From Brevibacterium aurantiacum (GTDB taxonomy: Bacteria > Actinomycetota > Actinomycetes > Actinomycetales > Brevibacteriaceae), in NCBI RefSeq assembly GCF_007558825.1, contig NZ_VLTK01000006.1, positions 190,639-254,638 on the forward strand: a stretch of 64,000 nucleotides of DNA, read 5' to 3'. The stretch's first letter is position 1. Each line of letters starts with the position of its first letter. A program made the position numbers and the translations under genes. The notes beneath the pieces were generated by a model that searched no databases, was not told the origin of the DNA, and was given only the letters and a program-made list of their open reading frames with translations. This document shows, piece by piece, positions 1 to 8,653 of the stretch.

Positions 1-187
1 CCACCCCGAAGGCCACGGCCACGATGATCGGGATGATGCCGACGCTGCCGCCGAGCACGCTCGTCAGGCCTGAACGTCTGCCGTGTGAGAGTGATTGGCC
101 GACGACGAAGAGCACCGTCGGCCCCGGAATCACGATGATGACGAGGGCTGCGGCGAGAAAGGCGAGAAGAGCGTCGGTGGTCGGCAC
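1..187 (-). CDS. LysE/RhtB-family exporter, N-terminal fragment
   Basis: This is the first 62 codons of a minus-strand gene that runs off the left edge. The GTG start at 187 is followed by a hydrophobic first segment, then the conserved PGPTVLFVVG stretch and a Gly/Ser-rich turn. That arrangement is the N-terminal signature of LysE/RhtB translocators, which export amino acids and related metabolites across the cytoplasmic membrane. Substrate specificity cannot be read from this fragment. The ribosome-binding site is weak, so a start slightly downstream is possible. The gene is divergent from the membrane peptidase at 359. Confidence 0.75.
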   Translation of the reverse strand, partial: MPTTDALLAFLAAALVIIVIPGPTVLFVVGQSLSHGRRSGLTSVLGGSVGIIPIIVAVAFGV

Positions 188-358
188 AGAAGAATTCTAT
201 GGTCGCGGCTCAACCGCAGGTAAGGGTCTGACGCGGAGAGTTCGATCACATGACCGACGACCCGTGCGGACTTTCGGAACGGAGCCTGAAGACGTCACTC
301 AGGGTCGGTTCATAGACTGGGCCGCTATGAGTGAGCAATTGACGACGGAGGTGCGTGC

Positions 359-1108
359 ATGGACCTGAAGCAGGGAGTTTCAACCTGGTGGGAGGCCATC
401 ACTTCCGGGTTCGGGCGCCAGGACGGGCTGGAACCCGATGCCGTGCAGCTGGTCCTCGTCATCGGCATTCCTCTTCTCGTCACGCTGACGCCGGGAATCT
501 GGCGATTCTTCGGCATGTTCGTCACCTTCGTGCACGAACTCGGCCACGCCTTCGCCGCATTGATGACGGGGCGGGTCGTCAAGGGAATCTCCCTGAACTT
601 CGACCATTCCGGTCAGATGAACTCCTTCGGCAAGGTCGGATTCTCGGCGACGTGGTCGGGATTCTGGGGATATCCGGCACCCGGTGTCCTTGGATTGGTC
701 CTCATCACCTCGGCGACTCAGGGGTGGGCGCCACTGGCTCTGTCAGTTGGGGCGCTCATCCTTCTGGTTGCGCTCATCTTCATCCGGAACCTCGCTGGTG
801 CCATGATCGCAGTGGTCACGGCGGTGGCCGCGCAGCTCGTCGTCGTATTCCTGCCGGTCGAGTGGCTCGCCGTGTTCGTCGCCGGCCTGGGAACGGCCCT
901 GATGATCGGCTCGCTCAAGGACCTCGTCAAGGTATTCCGCGTCCATACCCGCAGGCGCCACGTCCAACAGTCGGATGCCTACATCCTCGCCCAGGGTTCG
1001 AGCCTGCCAGCGGGAGCCTGGCTGAGCCTGTTCGCACTGGTGATCATCGTCTGCGCGCTCGCCTCCGCATACATCCTGTACTCGGCGTCCACGATTGCGA
1101 TCGGCTGA
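359..1108 (+). CDS. M50-like membrane metalloprotease
   Basis: This 249-residue, mostly hydrophobic protein has an HELGH zinc motif at residues 59-63 inside a predicted membrane segment, followed by further hydrophobic helices to the C-terminus. HExxH within a transmembrane helix is the hallmark of M50 site-2-type proteases. The Gly-rich stretch after it (residues about 68-100) fits the M50B-like subgroup often annotated 'M50 family metallopeptidase' in actinobacteria. A GGAG element lies about 8 bases before the ATG. No PDZ domain is visible, and the second metal-ligand motif was not identified with certainty. It stands alone, so the substrate is unknown. Confidence 0.75.
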   Translation: MDLKQGVSTWWEAITSGFGRQDGLEPDAVQLVLVIGIPLLVTLTPGIWRFFGMFVTFVHELGHAFAALMTGRVVKGISLNFDHSGQMNSFGKVGFSATWSGFWGYPAPGVLGLVLITSATQGWAPLALSVGALILLVALIFIRNLAGAMIAVVTAVAAQLVVVFLPVEWLAVFVAGLGTALMIGSLKDLVKVFRVHTRRRHVQQSDAYILAQGSSLPAGAWLSLFALVIIVCALASAYILYSASTIAIG

Positions 1109-1256
1109 TCTGAGGTCACGCAGGGTCACTTGGGGCAGTTCGGATCTGGGGTCGCAGCAGTTGGGTGGGGGCTGGAAGTAGTTGGGTCGGTGCTGGAAGC
1201 AGCCCGCGCCCAGGGGCGGGAGTAGTCGGGTCAGTGCCGGATGGCAGAATCGGAGT
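1109..1256. repeat. short imperfect repeats upstream of the HAD gene
   Basis: The spacer holds several imperfect copies of a roughly 25-base unit containing 'agttgggt' and 'gctggaag'. They begin near 1157 and end before the HAD start. No promoter or stable hairpin stands out. The units resemble the short degenerate tandem repeats in other intergenic gaps of this window. Confidence 0.45.
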
Positions 1257-1934
1257 ATGAATCCGAGCCCGAAGTATGCTGCTGTGCTGTTCGACTGCGA
1301 CGGGGTGCTCGTCGATTCTGAGCGCCTCACGAACTCGGTTCTCTGGGAAATGCTCAATGAGCTGGGGTGGCAGATCTCGCGAGAGGAATGTGTGTCCCGA
1401 TTCGTCGGGAAGATGCTCCGCGACGAGGTGGACGTCATCGAGGAGCATTCCGGTTTCCGTATCGACGCTGAGTGGCTGAGTGTGTTCCGTGGGCGTCGCA
1501 ATGATGCTCTGGAGGCTTCATTGGAAGCAATACCGGGAGTCGCCGAGGCGGTCCGTGTCCTTGACACGGCTTACCCCGGTAGGCTCGCGTGCGCGTCGAG
1601 CGCTGACCGCCCCAAGATCAACCTGCAGCTGCAGAAGATCGGGCTCTTCGACGTCTTCGACGGTCGGATCTTCTCCGGAATGGAGCTGCCTCAGTCGAAG
1701 CCGGCGCCGGACGTGTATCTGGCGGCCGCCGATGCTCTCGGCGTCGATCCTACGGAGACAGCAGTAATCGAGGATTCGCCGACCGGTGTGACAGCAGGAG
1801 TTGCGGCTGGCGCACGCGTGCTCGGTTTCTGCCCCGACTCGCCAGTCCATCAGAGACCCGAGGCGCTCGAAGGCGTGGGAGCCCATGAGATCTTCACTGC
1901 GATGGAGCAGCTGCCGGGCCTGCTCTTGCGCTGA
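1257..1934 (+). CDS. HAD-superfamily hydrolase, beta-phosphoglucomutase/phosphatase type
   Basis: This is a 225-residue cytosolic HAD subfamily I hydrolase. Motif I is FDCDGVLVDSE, with nucleophile Asp13 and acid/base Asp15. Motif II is the Ser in CASSADRP, motif III the Lys in QSKPAPDVY, and motif IV IEDSPTGVTAG. An alpha-helical cap lies between motifs I and II. This is the layout of beta-phosphoglucomutase, phosphoglycolate phosphatase and small sugar-phosphate phosphatases, so the reaction is phosphoryl transfer or hydrolysis on an unidentified small molecule. The ATG at 1257 was chosen because the family begins just before motif I. The frame stays open upstream to 1182, but that extension is repeat-derived sequence. 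Confidence 0.85.
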   Translation: MNPSPKYAAVLFDCDGVLVDSERLTNSVLWEMLNELGWQISREECVSRFVGKMLRDEVDVIEEHSGFRIDAEWLSVFRGRRNDALEASLEAIPGVAEAVRVLDTAYPGRLACASSADRPKINLQLQKIGLFDVFDGRIFSGMELPQSKPAPDVYLAAADALGVDPTETAVIEDSPTGVTAGVAAGARVLGFCPDSPVHQRPEALEGVGAHEIFTAMEQLPGLLLR

Positions 1935-2064
1935 GGTGCGCTCAGAAGCGCGCGGGATTCCCCGGACTTCGGTGTCAGGTGGTTGGCCGGTTGAGGGAGC
2001 AGGTGATGGTTGAAAAGATCCTCTCTGTTACGTCCATTATGGCTTCATGATCGAATAAGGATCG

Positions 2065-2079
2065 AACGAATATATCGTT
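2065..2079. promoter_or_regulatory. AT-rich palindrome upstream of the HNH gene
   Basis: AACGA-atata-TCGTT is a perfect 5+5+5 inverted repeat in an AT-rich stretch (about 2035-2135), about 90 bases before the GTG of the DUF222-HNH gene. The low GC contrasts with the surroundings. It could be an operator or part of the promoter. Confidence 0.4.
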
Positions 2080-2167
2080 TGTTATCGACTCGTGATGTTA
2101 ATCACTGACGATCACGACTAGAATTGAGGTAGGCACTCACATCGACGTGAAGATCAGGTGACCACCA

Positions 2168-4285
2168 GTGAAGTTCCCCTCCGAATCCGACAGCACCGGT
2201 TCCGAACCTGCTCGTGACTCCGATGGAACCTCTCATTGCGCTGAGAAGCCTCAACCCAATGCCACTTCAAACTCCGATGGGTCCACTTCGGGCGACGAGA
2301 CTGGTCCGGCATCTACCGCTGGCGCCGATACCGATACCGATACCGATACCGATACAGGTGCTGATGCTGGCGGAGCGGCCCGCGGGCCAACTCATTTCTC
2401 TCGCCGCCTCCGCATTGATGCGGATTCACCTTTTGCGGACGCTGCGAAAGTATTCGCCGTGAGCGATCAGGCGCAGCTATGGGCACTGGACGTCTCTGCT
2501 GAACTCTTCTTCAATGAAACTGTAGAGAATCTGCGCCTCCACAATCCTCATCCTGGGCAGCCATATGCTCACGCGACGATCGCCGAAACCGTTCGCCGGT
2601 TCCAGCGTGACCGCCGCTCTTCCGGAGCTGCGAAGTCCAAGAACCCGGAGAACCCCAAGAAGGGCAAGCGGCAACTCCCGTCCTTTCCTCGATTCAGGCT
2701 GGACCAGACCTTCTACGGCTGGGTTCACGAACTCTCCCAGGCCGAAGACATCGCGGAGTTCACAGCCGTTCTGGGGACGACGACCGCGCGGGCGTATTCC
2801 CAGATAACCTCGGCGATGATTCTCTTGCATGGGCTGCCCAAATTCTTTGCGCGCTGCCTCGCCGGTGAGTTCACGATCGAACACGCCCATGCCACCGCTC
2901 ATGCCTGCAGGGACATCAAGTTTGAGAACCTCCCTCTCATCGACGACTACCTTGCGGATCGTCGCGCGGACATCACGCTCGAAACCTTCAAGAAGTCTTT
3001 GGGCATGAAGATCGCAGTCGTCGAACCTCTTGAGGAACGTGTGGAAGAGGCGAGCAAGCGTCGACGTGTCGATATAACGACGACCGCCGATGGAACTGCG
3101 TTCCTCACCTTGGCTGGACCAGCGCCCGAACTACAGGCCTGCTATCTGCGAATAGCGGCCTTTGCGCGAGCGATACGGTCCGGGAACATCGCGGCCTTCA
3201 GTGACCAGCTGGCGCCGGGCACCGAGATCGACGATGACCGGGGAATTGACGCACTCATGTTCGACATTCTCACGCGAACCATCCCGCAGCTCAGCATTCA
3301 GGTCACTGCGACCGATACGACGACAGGGGAGACGTCAACACACGACATTCCTCTCGATGTGCCCGCTGAGCAACCGCCTAGCCCGGCCTCTGTCATCAAC
3401 GCTGTGAACGAACGTATCACCGAGGCTGGTGACGCGAGCGCCAGCGCCGCTGCCGCCGCCACCGCCTGCGGATCCATTTCGGAAGCCGACGAAGAGGCGA
3501 GCAGAGTGGAAGTCGCTCTCACGATGCCCACTCACGAGCAGTGGCTGGGCTCGCAGGCCAAGATGATCACCACAGTCCCCTTCCTCACGCTCGCTGGCTC
3601 CTCAGAACTTCCCGGCACATTCTCCGACGGCTCTCCGATCCCAGCAGATACTGCGCGTCGCGTCGCCAGACATGCGAAGTCCTGGACGCGGATTCTCACG
3701 GACCCTGCCAGCGGCACACCGGTCGATGCGAAGGCTACGACCTACCAAATACCCGAGAGCGTCCGTCAGACCTTGATCGCCAAATGGCAGGCATGCACGA
3801 TTCCCGGTTGCACGCGCAGGGCAGAGAGCACGGAGATCGACCACATCGTGCCCTTCGACCATGATCATCCGGCAGAAGGCGGGCTTACCCGATTCGGCAA
3901 TCTCCACCCGCTGTGCAAACTGCATCATCAGGCGAAGACTGATCGCAAATACTCGGTGCGGATGAACCGCGCAGGATTCCTTCAGTACGTCTTTCGACAC
4001 GGAATGAGAACCGAGGTGGCGGCTGGCGACCATCCGATCAATGCCGCTCACGCGAAGATGTTCGTTGAGATGCAGCGACAGGCTGCCCGCACATCTGATC
4101 CGCCGAAGACGAAAACACGTGCGGCAGATGAGCCGTGGCATGGCGACAAGCGAATATCTCAAGAATGTCCGGGGCCACTCGCTGCCGACGGTCAGGCCGG
4201 GTGGGTGAAGAACACCTCAATGCTCAACGACCGCGCGAAGGAAAACGAATGGATCTGGGACGCCGGTGGTCCACCGCCATTCTGA
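2168..4285 (+). CDS. DUF222 / 13E12-type HNH endonuclease domain protein
   Basis: The protein has 705 residues. It comprises a hydrophilic N-terminus with an Asp-Thr repeat, a long helical DUF222 region from about residue 80 to 400, and a C-terminal HNH nuclease domain. The HNH domain has zinc-type cysteines C543, C548 and C583, the DH pair D558-H559, N578, and closing histidines H586-H587, so the nuclease site looks intact. Such DUF222-HNH proteins occur in many copies in Brevibacterium, Mycobacterium and relatives, and their biological role is not settled. The GTG start has a weak AGG-type site. Base composition and codon use are less GC-biased than in the neighbours, which suggests a laterally spreading family. 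It is longer than most relatives because of the N-terminal low-complexity part. Confidence 0.85.
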   Translation: MKFPSESDSTGSEPARDSDGTSHCAEKPQPNATSNSDGSTSGDETGPASTAGADTDTDTDTDTGADAGGAARGPTHFSRRLRIDADSPFADAAKVFAVSDQAQLWALDVSAELFFNETVENLRLHNPHPGQPYAHATIAETVRRFQRDRRSSGAAKSKNPENPKKGKRQLPSFPRFRLDQTFYGWVHELSQAEDIAEFTAVLGTTTARAYSQITSAMILLHGLPKFFARCLAGEFTIEHAHATAHACRDIKFENLPLIDDYLADRRADITLETFKKSLGMKIAVVEPLEERVEEASKRRRVDITTTADGTAFLTLAGPAPELQACYLRIAAFARAIRSGNIAAFSDQLAPGTEIDDDRGIDALMFDILTRTIPQLSIQVTATDTTTGETSTHDIPLDVPAEQPPSPASVINAVNERITEAGDASASAAAAATACGSISEADEEASRVEVALTMPTHEQWLGSQAKMITTVPFLTLAGSSELPGTFSDGSPIPADTARRVARHAKSWTRILTDPASGTPVDAKATTYQIPESVRQTLIAKWQACTIPGCTRRAESTEIDHIVPFDHDHPAEGGLTRFGNLHPLCKLHHQAKTDRKYSVRMNRAGFLQYVFRHGMRTEVAAGDHPINAAHAKMFVEMQRQAARTSDPPKTKTRAADEPWHGDKRISQECPGPLAADGQAGWVKNTSMLNDRAKENEWIWDAGGPPPF
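2325..2354 (+). repeat. hexamer microsatellite, five CCGATA units
   Basis: Five perfect tandem copies of CCGATA encode alternating Asp-Thr near residues 53-62 of the DUF222-HNH protein. Gain or loss of a unit would keep the reading frame and change only the length of the acidic linker. Confidence 0.85.
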
Positions 4286-4305
4286 ACTTCCGATCCCAGT
4301 AGAAA

Positions 4306-4344
4306 GCCGCCGGTGGTGGGCGCGCATGCACCACCACCGACGGC
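4306..4344. terminator. hairpin between convergent HNH gene and permease
   Basis: GCCG-c-CGGTGGTG pairs with CACCACCG-a-CGGC around a 13-base loop, giving a GC-rich stem with one mismatch. It lies 20 bases after the HNH stop and about 60 bases beyond the end of the opposing permease gene. This fits a bidirectional terminator, although no clear T-run follows. Confidence 0.6.
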
Positions 4345-4402
4345 TGGAACTGAGGGTCTAGGCGGAACCTCTGGACGGAACTGCTTGTTCAGCAGGAGAG
4401 CG

Positions 4403-5998
4403 TCAGTCTTCTGTCTCTCTGATCACTCGGCGCACATCGTCTTGAGTCTGCGCCTCGCCCTTCTTGATCGCCTCCACAACCTTTTCGTGCTGCTGCTCCG
4501 TGACGACAGGAACCTCCTCGCCGTTGCAGTCGACGATCTTCCCGTCCTTGACGGTGTCGCCCTCGGCGAGCAGTGCCTCATGGTTGATGAGTCGCTCGAG
4601 CTCGTCTCTGCGGATGACTCGGCCGGTGCCTGCAACGAACACCGAACGTTCGGTGCGGTCCTTGTTTTTCACACCGATGTGGTTGAAGACCAGGTTGAGC
4701 AGCACGGCCATGAGAGTGGCCGAGGAGATTCCTGAGTGGAGGATGATTCCGACCCACGAGGGGAAGGAGTTGTAGAAGTCGGGCTGGACGACCGGGATGA
4801 TGCCGAACGCCAAGGACACCGCCACCAGGATCATGTTGAGGTTGCCCTCGTACTCGACCTTCGACAGGGTGCGGATGCCCGAAGCAGCCACCGTGCCGAA
4901 GAGGACGATGCCTGCGCCGCCGAGGACGGGGGAGGGTATCGCGGCAACGACTCCTCCCATGACAGGCAGCAGGCCGAGGACGACGAGAATGACACCGCCG
5001 GCTGTGACCACGAAACGAGACTTCACCCCGGTGATCGCCACAAGTCCGACGTTCTGGGCGAAGGCCGACTGGGTGAAGGAGTTGAAGATCGGTGACACTG
5101 CCGAGGACAGCATGTCCGCGCGCAGGCCATTGGAGATCCGCTTGGAGTCGACCTTGGTCTTGACGATTTCGCCCACCGCGATGATGTCGGCAGTGGTCTC
5201 TGCGAAGGTGACGATGATGACGATGAACATCGAGATGATCGCCGCAGCAGAGAAGGTCGGCATTCCGAAGGCAAACGGTTCGGGGAACGCAAACACGCCC
5301 CGATCGAGCACGTGAGAGAAATCGGCCCAGCCGAAGATGAGGCAGATGACAGTTCCGACCACGATTGCCAGAAGGATGGACAGGCGGGAGATCGCGGCCA
5401 CGGGAATTCGGCTGAGTAGGAGGACGACGGCAAGGGTACCGACAGCGATGAGGATATTGCGACCGCTGCCGTAATCGGGTGCCTCTGCGTTTCCGCCCAT
5501 GGCCCAACCTGCGGCCACTGGCATGAGGGACAAGCCGATCGTCGTGATGACGGTGCCTGTGACGACTGGAGGGAAGAACTTCACGATGAGCGCGAAGCCT
5601 GGAGCGACGATGAGGCCGATCACCGAGGCGACCAGGACAGCGCCGAAGACCTCCGGAAGCCCTTCACCTCCCGCGAGGATCGAGGTCATGGTGGCGACGC
5701 CGGCAAATGACACTCCCTGCACCAGCGGCAGCTGTGAGCCGAAGAACGGAACGCCGAACGACTGCAGAATCGTGGCCAACCCGCCTACGAACAGGCATGA
5801 TGCGATCAGCACGCTGATTCCGGCGCCATCGAGGCCGGCGGCCTTGCCGATGATGAGGGGGACGGCGATGATGCCGCCGTACATGGTCAGAACGTGCTGA
5901 AGACCGTAGGCAAATGAGGTGCCGACCGGAAGCCGTTCATCCTCCGGACGGGCCGCTTCTGCCCGGGAATTCTTGGGCGTCTGCTTTGATGTCGACAT
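4403..5998 (-). CDS. NCS2-family purine permease (xanthine/urate type)
   Basis: This 531-residue protein has about 12-14 hydrophobic segments. It matches the nucleobase:cation symporter-2 family: an N-terminal GLQHVLTMYGG segment, the GTVITTIGLSLMPVA segment, and the signature QNVGLVAITGVKSR. Gln in that last motif is typical of xanthine and uric acid transporters, whereas uracil carriers usually differ there. The soluble C-terminal tail of about 80 charged residues is longer than in many relatives. A GGAGAG site precedes the ATG. It is divergent from an 8-oxoguanine-deaminase-like enzyme, which supports import of an oxidised purine base. Exact substrate preference is inferred. Confidence 0.88.
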   Translation of the reverse strand: MSTSKQTPKNSRAEAARPEDERLPVGTSFAYGLQHVLTMYGGIIAVPLIIGKAAGLDGAGISVLIASCLFVGGLATILQSFGVPFFGSQLPLVQGVSFAGVATMTSILAGGEGLPEVFGAVLVASVIGLIVAPGFALIVKFFPPVVTGTVITTIGLSLMPVAAGWAMGGNAEAPDYGSGRNILIAVGTLAVVLLLSRIPVAAISRLSILLAIVVGTVICLIFGWADFSHVLDRGVFAFPEPFAFGMPTFSAAAIISMFIVIIVTFAETTADIIAVGEIVKTKVDSKRISNGLRADMLSSAVSPIFNSFTQSAFAQNVGLVAITGVKSRFVVTAGGVILVVLGLLPVMGGVVAAIPSPVLGGAGIVLFGTVAASGIRTLSKVEYEGNLNMILVAVSLAFGIIPVVQPDFYNSFPSWVGIILHSGISSATLMAVLLNLVFNHIGVKNKDRTERSVFVAGTGRVIRRDELERLINHEALLAEGDTVKDGKIVDCNGEEVPVVTEQQHEKVVEAIKKGEAQTQDDVRRVIRETED

Positions 5999-6448
5999 CT
6001 ATCTCTCCGTTGAGTTCTTCCCTGAGTAACAGCCTCGGGGCCCTCGCTTGGATAAGCGATTCGGGTGGTCGACTGAATGTGAGGGATCTATTTCAATGCT
6101 TCCAGGATGCGAAAATTTATTTCCTTATCGCAAAATGCTAGGCGAATCTTTTGGGGATGGCAAACTCATTTCGTGATCTGCCGCACATGCTAGAGTGCAG
6201 TCTTGCCGGTGGATGCCTTGGAGGACAAATAAGTCACACCTGAGGTGCAGCACCTGGAGCTGGGCGGTAGAGCGCGGTATCACCTCGAGTGCGGAACACA
6301 CTCACGGACCTGCGTCCCGTACACCTTCACCGGACGGCGGAGCAGCAGACGCCGAGAAACCTGAGCTGGCGGCGATTCGCCCCAGTCGTGTCGCCGCACA
6401 ACGGTCGATGTGATGATTCGGCCGAATCAGCATTGAAAGGCGGCAGAT
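5999..6448. other. divergent intergenic region, permease / amidohydrolase
   Basis: This 450-base spacer separates the NCS2 permease from the amidohydrolase. Its left part (about 6060-6180) is AT-rich and probably carries both promoters. On the plus strand, TAGAGT at 6191-6196 preceded by TGC looks like an extended -10, with a poor -35 (TTTCGT, 6169-6174). Downstream lies a roughly 250-base leader with several short inverted repeats, among them GAGGTG/CACCTC spanning about 6242-6279 and GAGTG/CACTC near 6278-6294. No convincing coding sequence was found in it. Confidence 0.5.
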
Positions 6449-7969
6449 ATGACCACAGGTATCGAACCCTCAATACCCAGTGCGAATGCAGCTGGAACTC
6501 CGGCAGCCGGCGCCCGAACAGAGGGCACCCAGACAGCCAGCACCCAGACAGCCAGCACCCCAACGGCTGGCGCTGCGAATGGCTCCACGCTGTGGCTGCG
6601 CAATCCCATGGCCGTCCATCTCGGCCGCGACACCGCCCCGTCTCTGGCTTCTGGCGGAATCGTCGTGGACACACAGTCCGGGCTGATCGTCGAACTTGTT
6701 CCCGCAGGTGGCGAGCCCACCGGAGGGGCGCAGTCCGTCGCCGAGGTGGTCGATGCGAGTGCGCATGTCATCACTCCGGGGCTCATCAACACTCACCATC
6801 ACTTCTACCAAACCCTGACACGAGCGTGGGCTCCCGTCGCGGACCTGCCACTCTTCGGATGGCTGACAAATCTGTACCCGGTCTGGGCCCGACTGACGCC
6901 GAAGGCCCTCGAGCTGGCCACTACTGTGGCCATGGCCGAACTCCTCGAATCCGGGTGCACAACAGCCGCCGACCACCACTACCTGTTCCCCACCGGCATG
7001 GACGATGCGATCGATATCCAAGTCGAAGTGGCCAGGAAGCTCGGCATGCGCGCCATGCTCACCCGCGGATCCATGTCTCTGGGCGAAAAGGACGGCGGGC
7101 TGCCGCCGCAGCAGACCGTGCAGGATGCCGACGTGATCCTCGCCGACTCCCGCCGCCTCGTCGAGGCCTATCACGAACGGGGTGCTGGGGCGCAGGTGCA
7201 GATCGGATTCGCCCCCTGCTCGCCCTTCTCCGTGACCACCGAACTCATGCGCGACAGCGCGATCCTCGCCGAGGAGCTCGACGTCCGACTTCACACCCAC
7301 CTTGCAGAGACCCTCGACGAGGAGGAGTTCTGCCGGGAACGATTCGGGCTGCGCACCGTCGACTATCTCGAGTCCGTGGGATGGCTGAGTGACCGATCGT
7401 GGTTGGCCCACGGTGTGCACTTCGATACGGATGAGATCACTCGCCTCGGCGAGGCAGGTGCCTCCGTGGCGCACTGCCCGACGTCGAACATGCGCCTGGC
7501 CTCGGGCATCGCTCGGGCTGTCGAGCTCGAAGACGCCGGTGTCAACGTCGGCCTCGGTGTCGACGGATCGGCATCGAACGATGCCTCGAACCTCATCCGT
7601 GAAGTCCGGCAGGCGCTCTACATCCAGCGCCTGCGCTACGGCTCGGTCGACGTCACCTGCGCTCGCGTGCTCGACTGGGCCACTCGCGGATCAGCGGCGG
7701 CACTGGGGCGTGAAGACATCGGACGCATCAAGGTTGGCAAGCAGGCGGATCTGGCGATGTTCCGCCTCGACGGTCTCGCCTTCTCCGGCTCACACGATCC
7801 GATTCCTGCCCTCGTGCTCTGCGGAGCGGAGAAGGCGGACAGAGTCATGGTCGCCGGTCAATGGCGAGTGCTCGACGGCAACGCGATCGGCAGCAACGGT
7901 GGACAGCTCGACAAGGAAGCTCTCATCGCGGCCCACCAAGAGGAGGCCCGCAAGCTCGTGGCCGGCTGA
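6449..7969 (+). CDS. 8-oxoguanine deaminase-like amidohydrolase
   Basis: This 506-residue cytosolic metal-dependent hydrolase belongs to the COG0402 (Ssn-type) amidohydrolases. The HxH metal motif is H116-x-H118 in NTHHHFYQTLTRAW. Later metal-ligand segments are HTHLAET, WLAHGVHFD and GLGVDGSASND. The NLIREVRQALYIQR segment and overall length resemble 8-oxoguanine deaminase, which hydrolyses 8-oxoguanine to urate plus ammonia. Isocytosine- or triazine-type deaminases are the main alternatives. Pairing with a xanthine/urate-type permease supports purine salvage. The first 45 residues are low complexity and partly made by a 15-base tandem repeat, so the folded enzyme starts near residue 46. An AAAGGCGG site precedes the ATG. 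Confidence 0.8.
   Translation: MTTGIEPSIPSANAAGTPAAGARTEGTQTASTQTASTPTAGAANGSTLWLRNPMAVHLGRDTAPSLASGGIVVDTQSGLIVELVPAGGEPTGGAQSVAEVVDASAHVITPGLINTHHHFYQTLTRAWAPVADLPLFGWLTNLYPVWARLTPKALELATTVAMAELLESGCTTAADHHYLFPTGMDDAIDIQVEVARKLGMRAMLTRGSMSLGEKDGGLPPQQTVQDADVILADSRRLVEAYHERGAGAQVQIGFAPCSPFSVTTELMRDSAILAEELDVRLHTHLAETLDEEEFCRERFGLRTVDYLESVGWLSDRSWLAHGVHFDTDEITRLGEAGASVAHCPTSNMRLASGIARAVELEDAGVNVGLGVDGSASNDASNLIREVRQALYIQRLRYGSVDVTCARVLDWATRGSAAALGREDIGRIKVGKQADLAMFRLDGLAFSGSHDPIPALVLCGAEKADRVMVAGQWRVLDGNAIGSNGGQLDKEALIAAHQEEARKLVAG
6522..6560 (+). repeat. 15-base tandem repeat inside the amidohydrolase N-terminus
   Basis: Two perfect copies of AGACAGCCAGCACCC (6531-6545 and 6546-6560) follow a partial copy. 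They encode a Gln-Thr-Ala-Ser-Thr repeat in the disordered N-terminal extension. Confidence 0.8.
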
Positions 7970-7985
7970 GACGCAGTCCACAGCC

Positions 7986-8015
7986 CGAGCTCAACCAAGC
8001 TCGAGCTCAACCAAG
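7986..8015. repeat. two copies of a 14-base direct repeat
   Basis: CGAGCTCAACCAAG occurs at 7986-7999 and again at 8002-8015, with the beginning of a third copy at 8018. It sits between the convergent ends of the amidohydrolase and the small membrane protein. Confidence 0.8.
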
Positions 8016-8035
8016 CCCGAGCTCAGCTCTCGGGC
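8015..8035. terminator. hairpin at the convergent gene ends
   Basis: GCCCGAG - 7-base loop - CTCGGGC forms a perfect 7-bp stem. It overlaps the last codons of the minus-strand membrane protein and lies about 45 bases after the amidohydrolase stop. No T-run follows, so terminator function is uncertain. Confidence 0.4.
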
Positions 8036-8508
8036 TTCCGGAACACCTTGCGCATATGATCACTGGTGAGGAAGTCACCGACGCCGATCATAATGAGGCT
8101 GAAGACGATCGGCTCGGTGATCATCCAGACCGGATAGAGGCCGGGGATGGCCGCCATGACGAGGGTGATGACCGGGAAGATCTGGGCGAAGAGGCGCAGT
8201 CGCTGGTAGCCCCAGTAGTAGCCCTTCGTCGAGCGCCAGAAGAAGTAGAACATGGTGGCGGTCATTCCGAGAACGACGACGGTACGCATCCAGACTGCGA
8301 ACGGCACGGGTTCGCCCGCGCGGGCGATGATGACTGCGAAGACGACAGCAGCGACGCCGAGGACCAGCTCGAACGCGAGCAGCCCTGTGATCCACGCGAA
8401 CGCGCGCGTCGTCTTCGGGTGGGCGAGCCCTTCGGCAGGAACGATGAGTCCTGCTTTGCTGCCGCCCGCAATGCGGTCGATCTTTGCGAACAGATTCTCC
8501 ATGGACAT
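8023..8508 (-). CDS. small four-helix membrane protein of unknown function
   Basis: This 161-residue protein has four predicted transmembrane segments, near residues 36-60, 69-94, 105-127 and 129-148, and a short charged C-terminal tail. The N-terminal 30 residues are amphipathic and probably cytoplasmic. I do not recognise a named family, and no catalytic motif is visible. It is divergent from a DUF2871 membrane protein across a 145-base gap, and convergent with the amidohydrolase. A second in-frame ATG two codons in may be the true start. Confidence 0.65.
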   Translation of the reverse strand: MSMENLFAKIDRIAGGSKAGLIVPAEGLAHPKTTRAFAWITGLLAFELVLGVAAVVFAVIIARAGEPVPFAVWMRTVVVLGMTATMFYFFWRSTKGYYWGYQRLRLFAQIFPVITLVMAAIPGLYPVWMITEPIVFSLIMIGVGDFLTSDHMRKVFRKPES

Positions 8509-8653
8509 GCTGTCAGGCTAACCGTCACTGGGCCGGATTCCCTGCGAAATGGGGAGGTTTGAGGGTGTGAGGACGAACATCAATCAAAAGTTGGGATAAG
8601 AGTTCAATCCTCTGGGTCAGGATTCGAATGCCGGATCTTGATGAAGTAGAAGC

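Noticed and set aside
743-1567. Long minus-strand open frame over the M50 and HAD genes
   Set aside because: It spans two well-supported plus-strand genes and their spacer, and its translation matches no recognisable fold.
2325-2354. Phase-variable repeat
   Set aside because: The unit is six bases, so copy-number change keeps the frame and cannot switch the gene on and off.
6262-6310. tRNA-like stretch with a 'GGTAGAGC' D-arm motif
   Set aside because: The anticodon stem does not pair, and no T-arm GGTTC motif or matching acceptor stem is found at the right distances.
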